DNA of 32,411 nt from JACKFB01 sp041389525 (GTDB lineage Bacteria; Myxococcota_A; UBA9042; PHBI01; JACKFB01), in contig JAWKRR010000075.1 of NCBI GenBank assembly GCA_041389525.1, positions 1 through 32,411 on the forward strand. The letters run 5' to 3'. How positions within the stretch are numbered: the stretch's first letter is position 1; the number at the start of each line of letters is the position of its first letter. Below the pieces are notes generated by a model. That model saw only the letters and a program-made list of their open reading frames with translations. It was not told the DNA's origin and searched no databases. A program made the position numbers and the translations under genes. Positions 16,362-23,300 of the stretch are shown here, piece after piece.

Positions 16362-18175
16362 CGTCGATGCATCCGCCGCTCGAGATCGGCGAAGGGCACG
16401 TTGACCAACACCGGGCGGCCGTGGGGGCAGTTCGCGCCCAGGTCCACCTCGTCCATGGCCTCCAGCAGCGCCCGGATCTCCTCGTTGGCCAATCGATCGC
16501 CAGCCCGCACCACGCTGTGACAGGCCATGGTCGCGAAGAGCAGGTCGAGCTGCGCCTCGCCCAGCGAGCTCTTCCCGATGTCGCAGAGCTCGGCGATGAG
16601 GTCCTTGACCAAGCTGGTGACGTCGCTCTTGGCCAGCAGCGCCGGGATGGCGGTGACCTGCCACGTCTGGCCGCCGAAGGGCTCGATGGCGAAGCCGAGG
16701 CGGTCGAGGGCCTCCTGGTGGTCGGAGAGGCTGGCCGACTCCGACGCGCTCAGCTCGAGCTGCAGCGGGAAGAGCAGCTGCTGCCGCGCCAAACGCGCCG
16801 TGCAGTAGCCCGCCTTGATGCGCTCGTAGCCGACCCGCTCGTGGGCGGCGTGCTGGTCGATGATGACCAGCCCTTCGCGGTCCTCGCAGATGAGCCAGGT
16901 GCGGTTCGCCTGTCCGATGACGCGCAGGCGCGCGAAGACCTGCGCGCGCTCGCCGGGGCGGAAGTCGAGCTGCGAATCGTCAGGTGGCGCCTGGGGAAAA
17001 GACGATCCGCCCGGCGCGCCCGGGGCAGGCTGGGCCACCGGCGCCATCCCCGCCGCCTGGGCCCCGCGAGCCAGCCCGTAGGCGTCCATGGGCAGGGGGG
17101 TGGCCCGCGGCTCCTCGAGCGCCATGGGGTCCAGCGCGCGCGGCGGCACGTAGAGCGGGTTCGGGCTCGAGGTCACCCAGGGCGTGGCGCGCAGGGTCTC
17201 GCGGCAGGCGCGGACGATGGCCTCGTGGATGTCGCCGGGGCGCACGAAGCGCACCTCGGCCTTGGCGGGGTGGACGTTGACGTCCAGCTCGTCGGGCGGC
17301 ACCCAGAGGTAGAGCACCGCGTGGGGGTGCCGCCCGCGGTCCAGCAGGTTTCCGTAGGCGCTGACCAGGGCGTGGTGGACGACGCGGTCGCGGATGGGGC
17401 GGCCGTTGACGAAGGTGTGGGTGCCGCGGGCGGTCGGGCTTTGGAAGGTGGGGTCGCTGATGAAGCCCAGGACGCGCACGGGGCCGTCCAGCCGCACTTC
17501 GTAGAGGTGCTCGGTGGTCTGGCGGCCCAGGACCTGGAAGATCCGGTGTTTCAGCGAGGGCGCGGCGGGGTGATCGACGCCCACGCGCCCGTTGTGGCTG
17601 AGGCGCAGGTGGACGTGGGGGTTGCCCAGGGCCGTGTCGGCGATGAGCGCGTGGATGTGGCCCATCTCGGTCGCCGTGCGCTTGAGGAACTTCAGGCGCG
17701 CGGGGATCGCGTAGAAGAGGTCGGCGACCTCGATGCGGGTGCCGACGGGGCCGCCGATGTCCCGCACCGCCGTGGGCCCGCCGGCCTCGACGCGCACCTC
17801 GGTGCCCACGTGGTCGTCGGCGGTGCGCGTGGACAGGACGAAGCGCGACACCGAGGCGATCGAGGGCAGCGCCTCGCCGCGAAAGCCCAGGGTGCCGATG
17901 GCCTGCAGGTCCTCGACCGTGTGGATCTTGCTGGTCGCGTGGCGCTCCACCGCCAGCAGCGCGTCTTCTCGCGCCATGCCGTGGCCGTCGTCGACCACCC
18001 GCACCATCCGCCGCCCGCCCTCTTCGACGTCGACAAAGATCGTGGTGGCGCCTGCGTCCAGGGCGTTCTCGACCAGCTCTTTGACCACCGAGGCGGGGCG
18101 CTCGACGACCTCACCGGCGGCGATCTGGTTGGCGAGGGCTGCCGGCAGGACCGCTATGCGCGGACGCTCGGTCAA
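16358..18175 (-). CDS. mutL: DNA mismatch repair protein MutL, endonuclease type
   Basis: The product is 605 residues. The GHKL ATPase region shows AAGEVVERPASVVKELVENA with ALDAGA following, DDGHGM, and TLGFRGEALPSI. The transducer domain has FVNGRPIRDR and LDVNVHPAKAEVRF. A Pro/Ala-rich linker leads to the C-terminal dimerisation and nuclease domain. There DQHAAHERVGYE (from about residue 440) fits the DQHA(x)2E(x)4E metal motif, with ACHS near 551 and CPHGRP near 583. These mark the nicking-endonuclease class of MutL, used by bacteria without MutH-directed strand choice. The start is TTG at 18175, overlapping the sspB stop (TTGA, 18172-18175). It is the middle gene of the sspB-mutL-miaA operon. 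Confidence 0.96.
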   Translation of the reverse strand: MTERPRIAVLPAALANQIAAGEVVERPASVVKELVENALDAGATTIFVDVEEGGRRMVRVVDDGHGMAREDALLAVERHATSKIHTVEDLQAIGTLGFRGEALPSIASVSRFVLSTRTADDHVGTEVRVEAGGPTAVRDIGGPVGTRIEVADLFYAIPARLKFLKRTATEMGHIHALIADTALGNPHVHLRLSHNGRVGVDHPAAPSLKHRIFQVLGRQTTEHLYEVRLDGPVRVLGFISDPTFQSPTARGTHTFVNGRPIRDRVVHHALVSAYGNLLDRGRHPHAVLYLWVPPDELDVNVHPAKAEVRFVRPGDIHEAIVRACRETLRATPWVTSSPNPLYVPPRALDPMALEEPRATPLPMDAYGLARGAQAAGMAPVAQPAPGAPGGSSFPQAPPDDSQLDFRPGERAQVFARLRVIGQANRTWLICEDREGLVIIDQHAAHERVGYERIKAGYCTARLARQQLLFPLQLELSASESASLSDHQEALDRLGFAIEPFGGQTWQVTAIPALLAKSDVTSLVKDLIAELCDIGKSSLGEAQLDLLFATMACHSVVRAGDRLANEEIRALLEAMDEVDLGANCPHGRPVLVNVPFADLERRMHRR

Positions 18176-18786
18176 TCCTTCACGATCTTCAGTGAGGGGC
18201 GCTGCCTCGGCGGCGTGGGCTCCGGCGGCGTCGCGTCGCTCTTGTCCTCGTCGCGCTCCTCGGAGTCGCCGCCGCCCTGGATCAGCGCGAAGCCGCGGCG
18301 GGCTGGCCCTCGCACGGCGGGGCGCGCGCCTGGGCCCTGCGACGCCTTCTTCAGCGCGCGCGCGGGCTGCGGCCGCGGCGCCTGGCGGTTCGCGGTCAGC
18401 ACCGGCACGCCGCCGCCCGGGGTCACCGGCTGCTCGGCCGACGGCCCGAAGAAGGGGTCCAGCTCGGGCGGCATCGACTCGGGCCAGAGCATGCCCTCGT
18501 GCTCGACGTCGGGCATCGTCAGCCCGAACACGGCGTCCCAGGGCAGCGTGCAGCCGAAGTTCTGGCGCTGAAAGGAGAGCACCGCGTAGACGCTGTCCTC
18601 GCCCACCTCGAGCGCCGGCAACTGGAACTGCCAGGCCACGTTGAGGCGCAGCACGGGATCGGCGCGGAACTGCGCGGGCACGATCACCCCTGGAGCCCGC
18701 GGGTCGAGATGGATCATCACCATCCCGCGGTCCAGCAGCTCGAGCATCTTCTCGCGCTTCTGCTGCTTGCTGGCGTCGCCCGTCAT
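18172..18786 (-). CDS. sspB: SspB-type ClpXP adaptor protein
   Basis: The product is 204 residues from ATG 18786. The frame continues open upstream, but the family alignment begins at about KREKMLELLDRGMVMIHLDP. The folded domain is residues 8-100 and includes VIVPAQFRADPVLRLNVAW, a strand with VYAVLSFQRQNFGCTLPW, and DAVFGLT. A Pro/Ala/Gly-rich disordered tail follows. The protein ends RPSLKIVKD, which closely resembles the RPALRVVK ClpX-binding tail of Enterobacterial SspB. SspB binds ssrA-tagged and other substrates and delivers them to the ClpXP protease. It is first gene of an operon with mutL and miaA. The tail (about 100 residues) is longer than that of E. coli SspB. Confidence 0.85.
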   Translation of the reverse strand: MTGDASKQQKREKMLELLDRGMVMIHLDPRAPGVIVPAQFRADPVLRLNVAWQFQLPALEVGEDSVYAVLSFQRQNFGCTLPWDAVFGLTMPDVEHEGMLWPESMPPELDPFFGPSAEQPVTPGGGVPVLTANRQAPRPQPARALKKASQGPGARPAVRGPARRGFALIQGGGDSEERDEDKSDATPPEPTPPRQRPSLKIVKD

Positions 18787-19126
18787 GTTCCGCTCATCGT
18801 CCTGGCGTATCAGAAGGACGTGCCGGCGGCAATCGCGGCAGCGCCCGTGCGGGCGCTTCGTGGGCGGGTCGTGGAAATCTGGCAGGCGCGCCTGGAGTAG
18901 CCGTGAAGACACGGCCGGGCCCCCCCGAACCACGCGCGAGCTCCCCCCGCACGCTCCAGGTCAGCGCCTCCCAGATGGGGTCCGGTCCGCCGCGTCGCGC
19001 CCGACCGAGGTGGGCGTCAGCGTCGCGAGGCAGACCGTGGCTGGTGCGTCGTGCCGCTGTGTGCGCGACGCCCCACCTGATTCGTCTCGCGCCCGCTTTT
19101 TCTTGAGCGTTTTTTGCGCCCCGCGG
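18787..19126. other. Intergenic region upstream of sspB, no gene seen
   Basis: This is 340 bp without a supported gene. It holds a perfect 6-bp hairpin, GCGCCC (18841-18846) with GGGCGC (18851-18856), 55 nt upstream of the sspB start, where it would fall in the mRNA leader. Two T-runs on the plus strand (19097-19102 and 19111-19116) sit just past the end of the nitrilase-like gene but read as A-runs in its transcript, so they do not make a terminator for it. The frame open upstream of sspB encodes a CRDC motif but has no plausible start or ribosome site. Confidence 0.4.
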
Positions 19127-19885
19127 TCATCGAGCGCGCCGCGCCGCCCGCGCAGGTCGCGGCGCCCGCGGGTTTTGCTCGCCCACGACGGCGCGCACGA
19201 TGCCGTCCCCGCGCGTCGGCGCCACCGCCAGCACCTCGTGGCAGGTCAGGACCGCCGACGCCCCCGAGAAGCAGATCTCGCCCTCGACTCCCCAGCTGTT
19301 CGCGGCCACCAGCGTCGTCTCCAGGCCCGCCAGCCGCCACGCCCAGTAGCGCCACACCGCGAACCCCTCGTCGAGCCAGTTGGTCGGGAAGGCGATGGCC
19401 CGCGGCTTGCTCAGATGACACCAGGACAGGAACTCGTCGTCGTTGAGATCCATGCAGATCCCGACGGTGAAGCTGCCCGCCCGCGTCTCGAAGACCCGGT
19501 AGCCTGAGTCGCCCGGGAGGGCCCAGCGCTCGTCGGGCTCGTAGAGCATCGACTTTCGGTAGACGAAGCGAAGCTCGCCCGCGTCGTCGATGACCAGGGC
19601 GCTGTTGTAGAGGACCGGCCCGGCGTCCTCGGGGAAACCGCAGACGATCCAGCAGCCGAACTCGCGCGCGATCGGCGACAGCACGGCGAAGGTCGGTCCC
19701 AGCGCTGGCTCCGCCACGGTGCGGGCGTGGGCCGGATCGTCGAAGAGGTAGCCGGTGGCGGCCATCTCCGGCAGCACCACCAGGTCGGCGTCTGTCGCTG
19801 CCTCGAGCGCCATGCGCGCCATGGCCTCGCGCGAGGCCGCGAGATCGCCGATCAGCGCCTTGAATTGGATCGCCGCCACACGCAT
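19127..19885 (-). CDS. Carbon-nitrogen hydrolase (nitrilase superfamily)
   Basis: The product is 252 residues starting with the typical MRVAAIQFKALIGD strand. The catalytic triad of the superfamily is visible: Glu40 in LVVLPEMAATGY, Lys111 in FVYRKSMLYE, and Cys144 in FTVGICMDLND. Enzymes of this fold hydrolyse amides or nitriles through a thioester on the cysteine. SMLYEPDERWALPGDSGYRV after the Lys, and the helix with WRYWAWRLAGLETTLVAANSW, fit amidase-type members; the substrate is not readable. The C-terminus is a basic Arg/Ala/Pro tail. ATG 19885 was chosen because family homology begins there, though the frame is open upstream. It diverges from the deaminase gene across 145 bp. Confidence 0.85.
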   Translation of the reverse strand: MRVAAIQFKALIGDLAASREAMARMALEAATDADLVVLPEMAATGYLFDDPAHARTVAEPALGPTFAVLSPIAREFGCWIVCGFPEDAGPVLYNSALVIDDAGELRFVYRKSMLYEPDERWALPGDSGYRVFETRAGSFTVGICMDLNDDEFLSWCHLSKPRAIAFPTNWLDEGFAVWRYWAWRLAGLETTLVAANSWGVEGEICFSGASAVLTCHEVLAVAPTRGDGIVRAVVGEQNPRAPRPARAARRAR

Positions 19886-20030
19886 GCGGCCCACCGTAGC
19901 GACTCCGCGCGCGCAGGTCGATCTCGGTGTGGGCTGCCGGCGCGAGCGCGCGGTGTGGGCCCGCGCACAACGGGTCAGCCGCGCGCCGAAGGATCGAGTA
20001 TGCTTCGCCGCCCCCGGGCCCGGAGCCGTC

Positions 20031-20510
20031 GTGAAGGACAAGCACATCCGCATCCGCATCGAGCAATGCTTGGCGTTGGCGAAGGCGTCGAACTGCCCGC
20101 GGCGGAAGTTCGGCGCGCTGCTGGTCGACCCCGAGCGCAACGTCGTCCTCATGGACGGCTACAACGGCGGGCCACGTGGCGGCGGGACCCTCTGCGGTGG
20201 CGAGGTGTGCCTGCGCGACACGATGGCCATCGAGAGCGGCACGCGCATCGAGATCGGCTGTCATCATGCGGAGATGAACCTGATCTGCAACGCCGCCGCC
20301 AACGGCGTCCCCACCCGCGGCGCGTGGCTCATCGTGACCGGCGAGCCTTGCACCATGTGCGCGAAGCTGATCCACCACGCGGGAATTACACGCGTCCTCG
20401 TCGTGAGCGAGGGATACGCCGGAGCGAACGGTGTACCTTACCTCTGCGACCACGGCGTTGAGGTGGTCGCCGTCGACGGGCCGCGCGATCCGCGGCTCGG
20501 CGAGGTCTGA
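20031..20510 (+). CDS. dCMP deaminase-type cytidine/deoxycytidylate deaminase
   Basis: The product is 159 residues. The zinc-dependent deaminase signature is complete: His79-Ala80-Glu81 (CHHAEMNLI) and Pro106-Cys107-x-x-Cys110 (GEPCTMCAK). Extra cysteines at 55 and 60 (LCGGEVC) and the YNGGPRGGG loop resemble ComEB/dCMP deaminases, which convert dCMP to dUMP for thymidylate synthesis; other deaminase substrates remain possible. The start is GTG 20031, since no ATG lies in frame nearby and homology begins at KHIRIRIEQCLALAK. TATGCT at 19999-20004 could be a -10 element, but no matching -35 is seen. It diverges from the nitrilase-like gene. Confidence 0.85.
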   Translation: MKDKHIRIRIEQCLALAKASNCPRRKFGALLVDPERNVVLMDGYNGGPRGGGTLCGGEVCLRDTMAIESGTRIEIGCHHAEMNLICNAAANGVPTRGAWLIVTGEPCTMCAKLIHHAGITRVLVVSEGYAGANGVPYLCDHGVEVVAVDGPRDPRLGEV

Positions 20511-20528
20511 GAACCCGACGCCTGTCCG

Positions 20529-20560
20529 GCTCGTTCGCCCGCCCCCGTTGCGGGGCGAGC
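20529..20560. repeat. Hairpin after the deaminase gene
   Basis: GCCCC (20541-20545) pairs with GGGGC (20552-20556). The stem can continue through GCTC (20529-20532) with GAGC (20557-20560) across an internal loop. It begins 18 bp past the deaminase stop. It is followed by AAAAG rather than a T-run, so it could attenuate or stabilise rather than terminate; on the minus strand it follows CTCTTTT. Confidence 0.35.
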
Positions 20561-20565
20561 AAAAG

Positions 20566-20645
20566 AGCCGGGTAGCCCTGAAGCCATGCGACGCACCCGT
20601 GAGGGTGCGATGGTGCTGCGGGTGCATGACCCGGACTACCCGGCT
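20566..20645. repeat. Structured element A, three nested stems
   Basis: The outer stem is AGCCGGGTAG (20566-20575) with CTACCCGGCT (20636-20645), 10 perfect pairs. The middle stem is GCCATGC (20583-20589) with GCATGAC (20624-20630), 6 of 7 pairs. The inner hairpin is CGCACCC (20592-20598) with GGGTGCG (20603-20609) around a GTGA loop. The word GTGCTGCGGGT (20613-20623) lies between the inner hairpin and the middle stem's 3' arm. A second copy of this layout is at 21012-21090. Strand of any transcript is unknown; on the minus strand the outer stem is followed by CTTTT. Confidence 0.6.
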
Positions 20646-20808
20646 GAAGATTGTTTCGGCCTGCCCCGGGAAAACCTTGAGCGATCTCGTGGGTGCGGGT
20701 CGCGAACGCTGTATCTGCGCGGGTTTGCGCGCCTCGGCTTCGCGATTCGTCAGGTGGCGCCTGGATTTTTGCGGCGCACCCAGCCTGACGGAGCCCAAAC
20801 CAACGGGC

Positions 20809-20878
20809 TCGCGCCAAGGCGCCAAGACGCCAAGACGCGAAGAACGCGCGCCCTTGGCGTCTTGGCGCCTTGGCGCGA
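20809..20878. repeat. Perfect 26-bp inverted repeat
   Basis: Positions 20809-20834 are the exact reverse complement of 20853-20878, with an 18-nt loop. Each arm is itself built from short GCCAAG-type words repeated two to three times (CGCCAAG spaced by 9-10 bp on the left arm, CTTGGCG on the right). It lies in non-coding sequence between the two structured elements. This form is typical of a dispersed palindromic (REP- or MITE-like) element rather than a terminator, as no T-run follows. Confidence 0.7.
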
Positions 20879-20961
20879 ACCAAAGTGAGCCCCGCAACCG
20901 TGAGACAAGTCCTGCCAGAATCGAGCAGGATCTGGGACGTGAGGGACTGAACGCCAAAACG

Positions 20962-21000
20962 CCGAGAGGGCCTCATGCGCGAAGCATGAAGCCCTCTCGG
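20962..21000. repeat. Strong 17-bp hairpin
   Basis: Positions 20962-20978 pair with 20984-21000 with a single mismatch, closing a 5-nt loop (GCGAA on plus, TTCGC on minus). Read on the minus strand the stem is followed shortly by GTTTTG, so it could end a minus-strand transcript that includes element B. It is 11 bp from element B and may belong to the same unit. Confidence 0.5.
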
Positions 21001-21011
21001 GTGCCGTAGGT

Positions 21012-21090
21012 CCGGGTGGCCACGGGCTGTAAGGACCTCTCGGTCCAGTTGGGTGCTGCGGGTTGTTGTGTTACGTCCCTAGCCACCCGG
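21012..21090. repeat. Structured element B, same fold as element A
   Basis: The outer stem is CCGGGTGGC (21012-21020) with GCCACCCGG (21082-21090), 9 perfect pairs. The middle stem is GGGCTGTAA (21024-21032) with TTACGTCCC (21071-21079), 8 of 9 pairs counting one G-T. The inner hairpin is GGACC (21033-21037) with GGTCC (21042-21046) around TCTC. GTGCTGCGGGT recurs at 21053-21063 in the same place as in element A. Stem sequences differ from A while pairing is kept. Confidence 0.6.
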
Positions 21091-21157
21091 TGAGTAGTCC
21101 ATCGGCGCGGGGGCAGGTCGGCTTGAGGCGATTCGTCGCGGACGGCGCCTTAAACCC

Positions 21158-22240
21158 TCAGTCGCGCACGGAAAAGCGTGTACGTCCGATGAGTTGGCCG
21201 TCTTCGGTTTCGACGTCGACGCTCCAGGAGCCGGTCGGGTCGGCGGGCCAGGACCCCGGATCCATCGTGCTCGTGAGGCGCAGGACGTTCGGGCCGTCGG
21301 CGGGGCGGCCGGCGGCGGGACGCGCCACCACGGTGCTCAAGCCCTGGCGCCACACGTGCCGCAGCTCCGAGGGGCGCGGCGTGCGGGCCGGGTGACGCAC
21401 CTCGCTGACCGCGACCAGCGTCTGGAGCAGCTCGCGACGGATGGCGCCCAGCTCCATGGTGAGGCCGCCGTCGCTCATCACGCTGGGGCCGACGGCGGCG
21501 GAGGCCAGCTCGAAGGGGACCGGCGGGATGGCGCGCTGCCCGAACCAGGCGGTGCCGACCGTGGCCGCCATGCTCAGCGCCAGCGCCGACAGAGCCCACG
21601 GGCGATGCCACTGGCGCGGCGGGACATGCAGGGTGAAGAAGCCGAAGGCGGCGAACGCGGCGGCCACGACGAGGACGACGCGGGGCCGCAGATCGGGCAA
21701 GAGCGCCGGCAGCGAGAGGGCGAGCGCTGTGAAGAGCACCAGCGTGTAGAAGACCGTCGCCAGCACCTTGTGGCGCACCAGCACGCCGTCGAAGAAGAGG
21801 TCCATGGTGGACGCGACGGCGAACGCGGCGAGGACGACGACGAACCAGAGGTTGGCGGCGTCCAGGGTCGCGGCCTGCGCGTAGAAGGGCAGGGCGAAGA
21901 AGAGCATCGCCTGGTAGAGGTTCTTGAGCACGTAGCTCATCGCGTAGAAGCGCATGTTCTGGCCGGGGGTGACCAGCTTCTGCTCGCGGCCGCTGCCGGC
22001 GACGCGGAAGAGCAGCACGGTCACCAGCCACGCGGCGACGAGCAGGGGCGCGAGCCAGCGCGCGTAGTCGAAGCCCTTGCGCGCGAAGAGGACCACGAAG
22101 ACGCCCAGGCCCAGGGCGTACAGCGAGTGCAGCCACCACAGGTGCCGGCCGTGCTTGCGCAGAAAGCCCGCCACGCCTCTGGGCGACTCCTCGAGGCGCT
22201 CGGTCTGCTTGCGCGTGCGCGGTGGGCGTGCGGGGACCAT
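21158..22240 (-). CDS. DUF5924/DUF2914 membrane protein
   Basis: The product is 360 residues. A basic N-terminus (RPPRTRKQTERLEESPRG) precedes about eight membrane helices, for example LWWLHSLYALGLGVFVVLFA, LAPLLVAAWLVTVLLFRVAG, FTALALSLPALLPDL and ALSALALSMAATVGTAWFG. The last 100 residues are a soluble beta domain (HVWRQGLSTVV, LRLTSTMDPG, GSWSVDVETEDGQLIGRTRF) matching the DUF2914 pattern, expected outside the membrane. This membrane-plus-DUF2914 layout is the DUF5924 family; its role is unknown. No Shine-Dalgarno sequence precedes ATG 22240. A weak extended -10 (CATTGT, 22247-22252 on minus) with TTGTAG 17 bp upstream would put +1 on the ATG. It diverges from deoC, and its 3' side faces the repeat island. 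Confidence 0.78.
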   Translation of the reverse strand: MVPARPPRTRKQTERLEESPRGVAGFLRKHGRHLWWLHSLYALGLGVFVVLFARKGFDYARWLAPLLVAAWLVTVLLFRVAGSGREQKLVTPGQNMRFYAMSYVLKNLYQAMLFFALPFYAQAATLDAANLWFVVVLAAFAVASTMDLFFDGVLVRHKVLATVFYTLVLFTALALSLPALLPDLRPRVVLVVAAAFAAFGFFTLHVPPRQWHRPWALSALALSMAATVGTAWFGQRAIPPVPFELASAAVGPSVMSDGGLTMELGAIRRELLQTLVAVSEVRHPARTPRPSELRHVWRQGLSTVVARPAAGRPADGPNVLRLTSTMDPGSWPADPTGSWSVDVETEDGQLIGRTRFSVRD

Positions 22241-22326
22241 GGGGGGACAATGGCACCGCGCCGCGAGGCCTACAACGTGTCGCGTCCGCCGGGTGCGTCG
22301 CGGGATTCACGCGGGCCCCGCCGACC

Positions 22327-22355
22327 TTGGCAGCCCTGAGCGCCGGTGCTACACC
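22327..22355 (+). promoter_or_regulatory. Candidate promoter of the deoC operon
   Basis: A -35 TTGGCA (22327-22332, 5 of 6) is followed after 17 bp by TACACC (22350-22355) with an extended TG one base before it. The predicted start near 22362 gives a 30-nt leader with GGAG at 22383-22386, ahead of the ATG at 22392. Confidence 0.45.
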
Positions 22356-22391
22356 GGATCCATCGGGCAAATTCGGCGCCCTGGAGTCAGC

Positions 22392-23291
22392 ATGACCCGA
22401 CACTTCGTGGCCACCCAGATGCGGACGGTCGACCAGGTGGGCGTGGAGGAGCGGGCCGCCCGGCTCGCCTCCCGCAGCATCAAGAAGGCATCGAAAGTGC
22501 AGGGCTTGCGCCTTGCGGTCTCGATGATGGACCTCACCAGCCTCGAGGGGCGCGACACCCCTGGGCGCATCCAGAGCCTGTGCCGCAAGGCCATCACGCC
22601 GCTGGCGGGCTCCGACATCCCGCACGTCGCGGCGGTCTGCGTCTACCCGCCGATGGTCTCGGTAGCCAAGCGCGCGCTTGGTAATTCGGGGATCCACATC
22701 GCGGCGGTCGCCACCTACTTCCCGAGCGGGCAGGCGCAGCTCAGCGAGCGCCTCGACGAGGTGCGGCGCACGGTCGGGGCGGGGGCCGACGAGATCGACA
22801 TGGTCATCAACCGCAACGCCTTCCTCGCCGGCGACCACGCCCTGGTGCACGACGAGATCGCGGCGGTCAAAGAGGCCTGCGGCAAGGCTCACCTCAAGGT
22901 CATCCTGGAGACCGGCGAGCTTGTCAGCTACGACAACGTCCGCCGCGCCAGCCTCATCGCCATCGACGCGGGCGCGGACTTCATCAAGACCTCGACCGGC
23001 AAGGTGACCCCCGCGGCCACGCTGCCGGTGACCCTCGTGATGCTCGAGACCATCCGCGACCACTTCATCCGCACGGGCAAGATGGTCGGCATGAAGCCCG
23101 CGGGCGGCATCCGCACGGCCAAAGACGCCATCCGCTACCTCATCATGGTCAAGGAGACCCTGGGCGACGCCTGGCTGAGCCCCGACTGGTTCCGCTTCGG
23201 CGCCTCGACGCTGCTCAACGACGTGGTGCTGCAGCTCGAAAAAGAGCGCACCGGGCGCTACCACTCCGACCGCTACCTCAGCATTCCGTAG
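22392..23291 (+). CDS. deoC: Deoxyribose-phosphate aldolase
   Basis: The product is 299 residues. It cleaves 2-deoxyribose 5-phosphate to glyceraldehyde 3-phosphate and acetaldehyde through a Schiff base. The catalytic lysine is Lys199 in DFIKTSTGK. The relay lysine is Lys235 in GMKPAGGIRT, and the acidic partner lies in DEIDMVIN (Asp136). AAVCVYPPMV and AAVATYFPSG are also typical of DeoC. It is longer than E. coli DeoC (259 residues), mainly through about 40 extra N-terminal residues, like the longer class found in several phyla. ATG 22392 has GGAG 5 nt upstream. It is first gene of an operon with two aldehyde dehydrogenase genes, 9 bp before the next. Confidence 0.95.
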   Translation: MTRHFVATQMRTVDQVGVEERAARLASRSIKKASKVQGLRLAVSMMDLTSLEGRDTPGRIQSLCRKAITPLAGSDIPHVAAVCVYPPMVSVAKRALGNSGIHIAAVATYFPSGQAQLSERLDEVRRTVGAGADEIDMVINRNAFLAGDHALVHDEIAAVKEACGKAHLKVILETGELVSYDNVRRASLIAIDAGADFIKTSTGKVTPAATLPVTLVMLETIRDHFIRTGKMVGMKPAGGIRTAKDAIRYLIMVKETLGDAWLSPDWFRFGASTLLNDVVLQLEKERTGRYHSDRYLSIP

Positions 23292-23300
23292 GACGGCCCC

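Noticed and set aside
16367..18571. Long plus-strand frame opposite mutL
   Set aside because: The minus strand carries every MutL signature; the plus frame is compositional.
18787..18933. N-terminal extension of SspB with a CRDC motif
   Set aside because: There is no ribosome site at the upstream start, the SspB fold begins after ATG 18786, and the extension is Arg/Pro-rich.
19097..19116. T-runs as a terminator for the nitrilase-like gene
   Set aside because: They are T-runs on the plus strand, whereas the gene is on the minus strand; no preceding hairpin is evident for a plus-strand transcript.
20586..20888. Small plus-strand open frame in the repeat island
   Set aside because: It starts inside structured element A and runs through the palindrome, with no ribosome site or domain.
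20566..21090. Retron or group II intron RNA for the structured elements
   Set aside because: No reverse transcriptase gene is nearby, and the characteristic retron or intron sequences are not seen.
20511..21157. tRNA or other known RNA gene in the non-coding island
   Set aside because: No cloverleaf with a CCA-type acceptor or T-loop GTTCRA motif was found.
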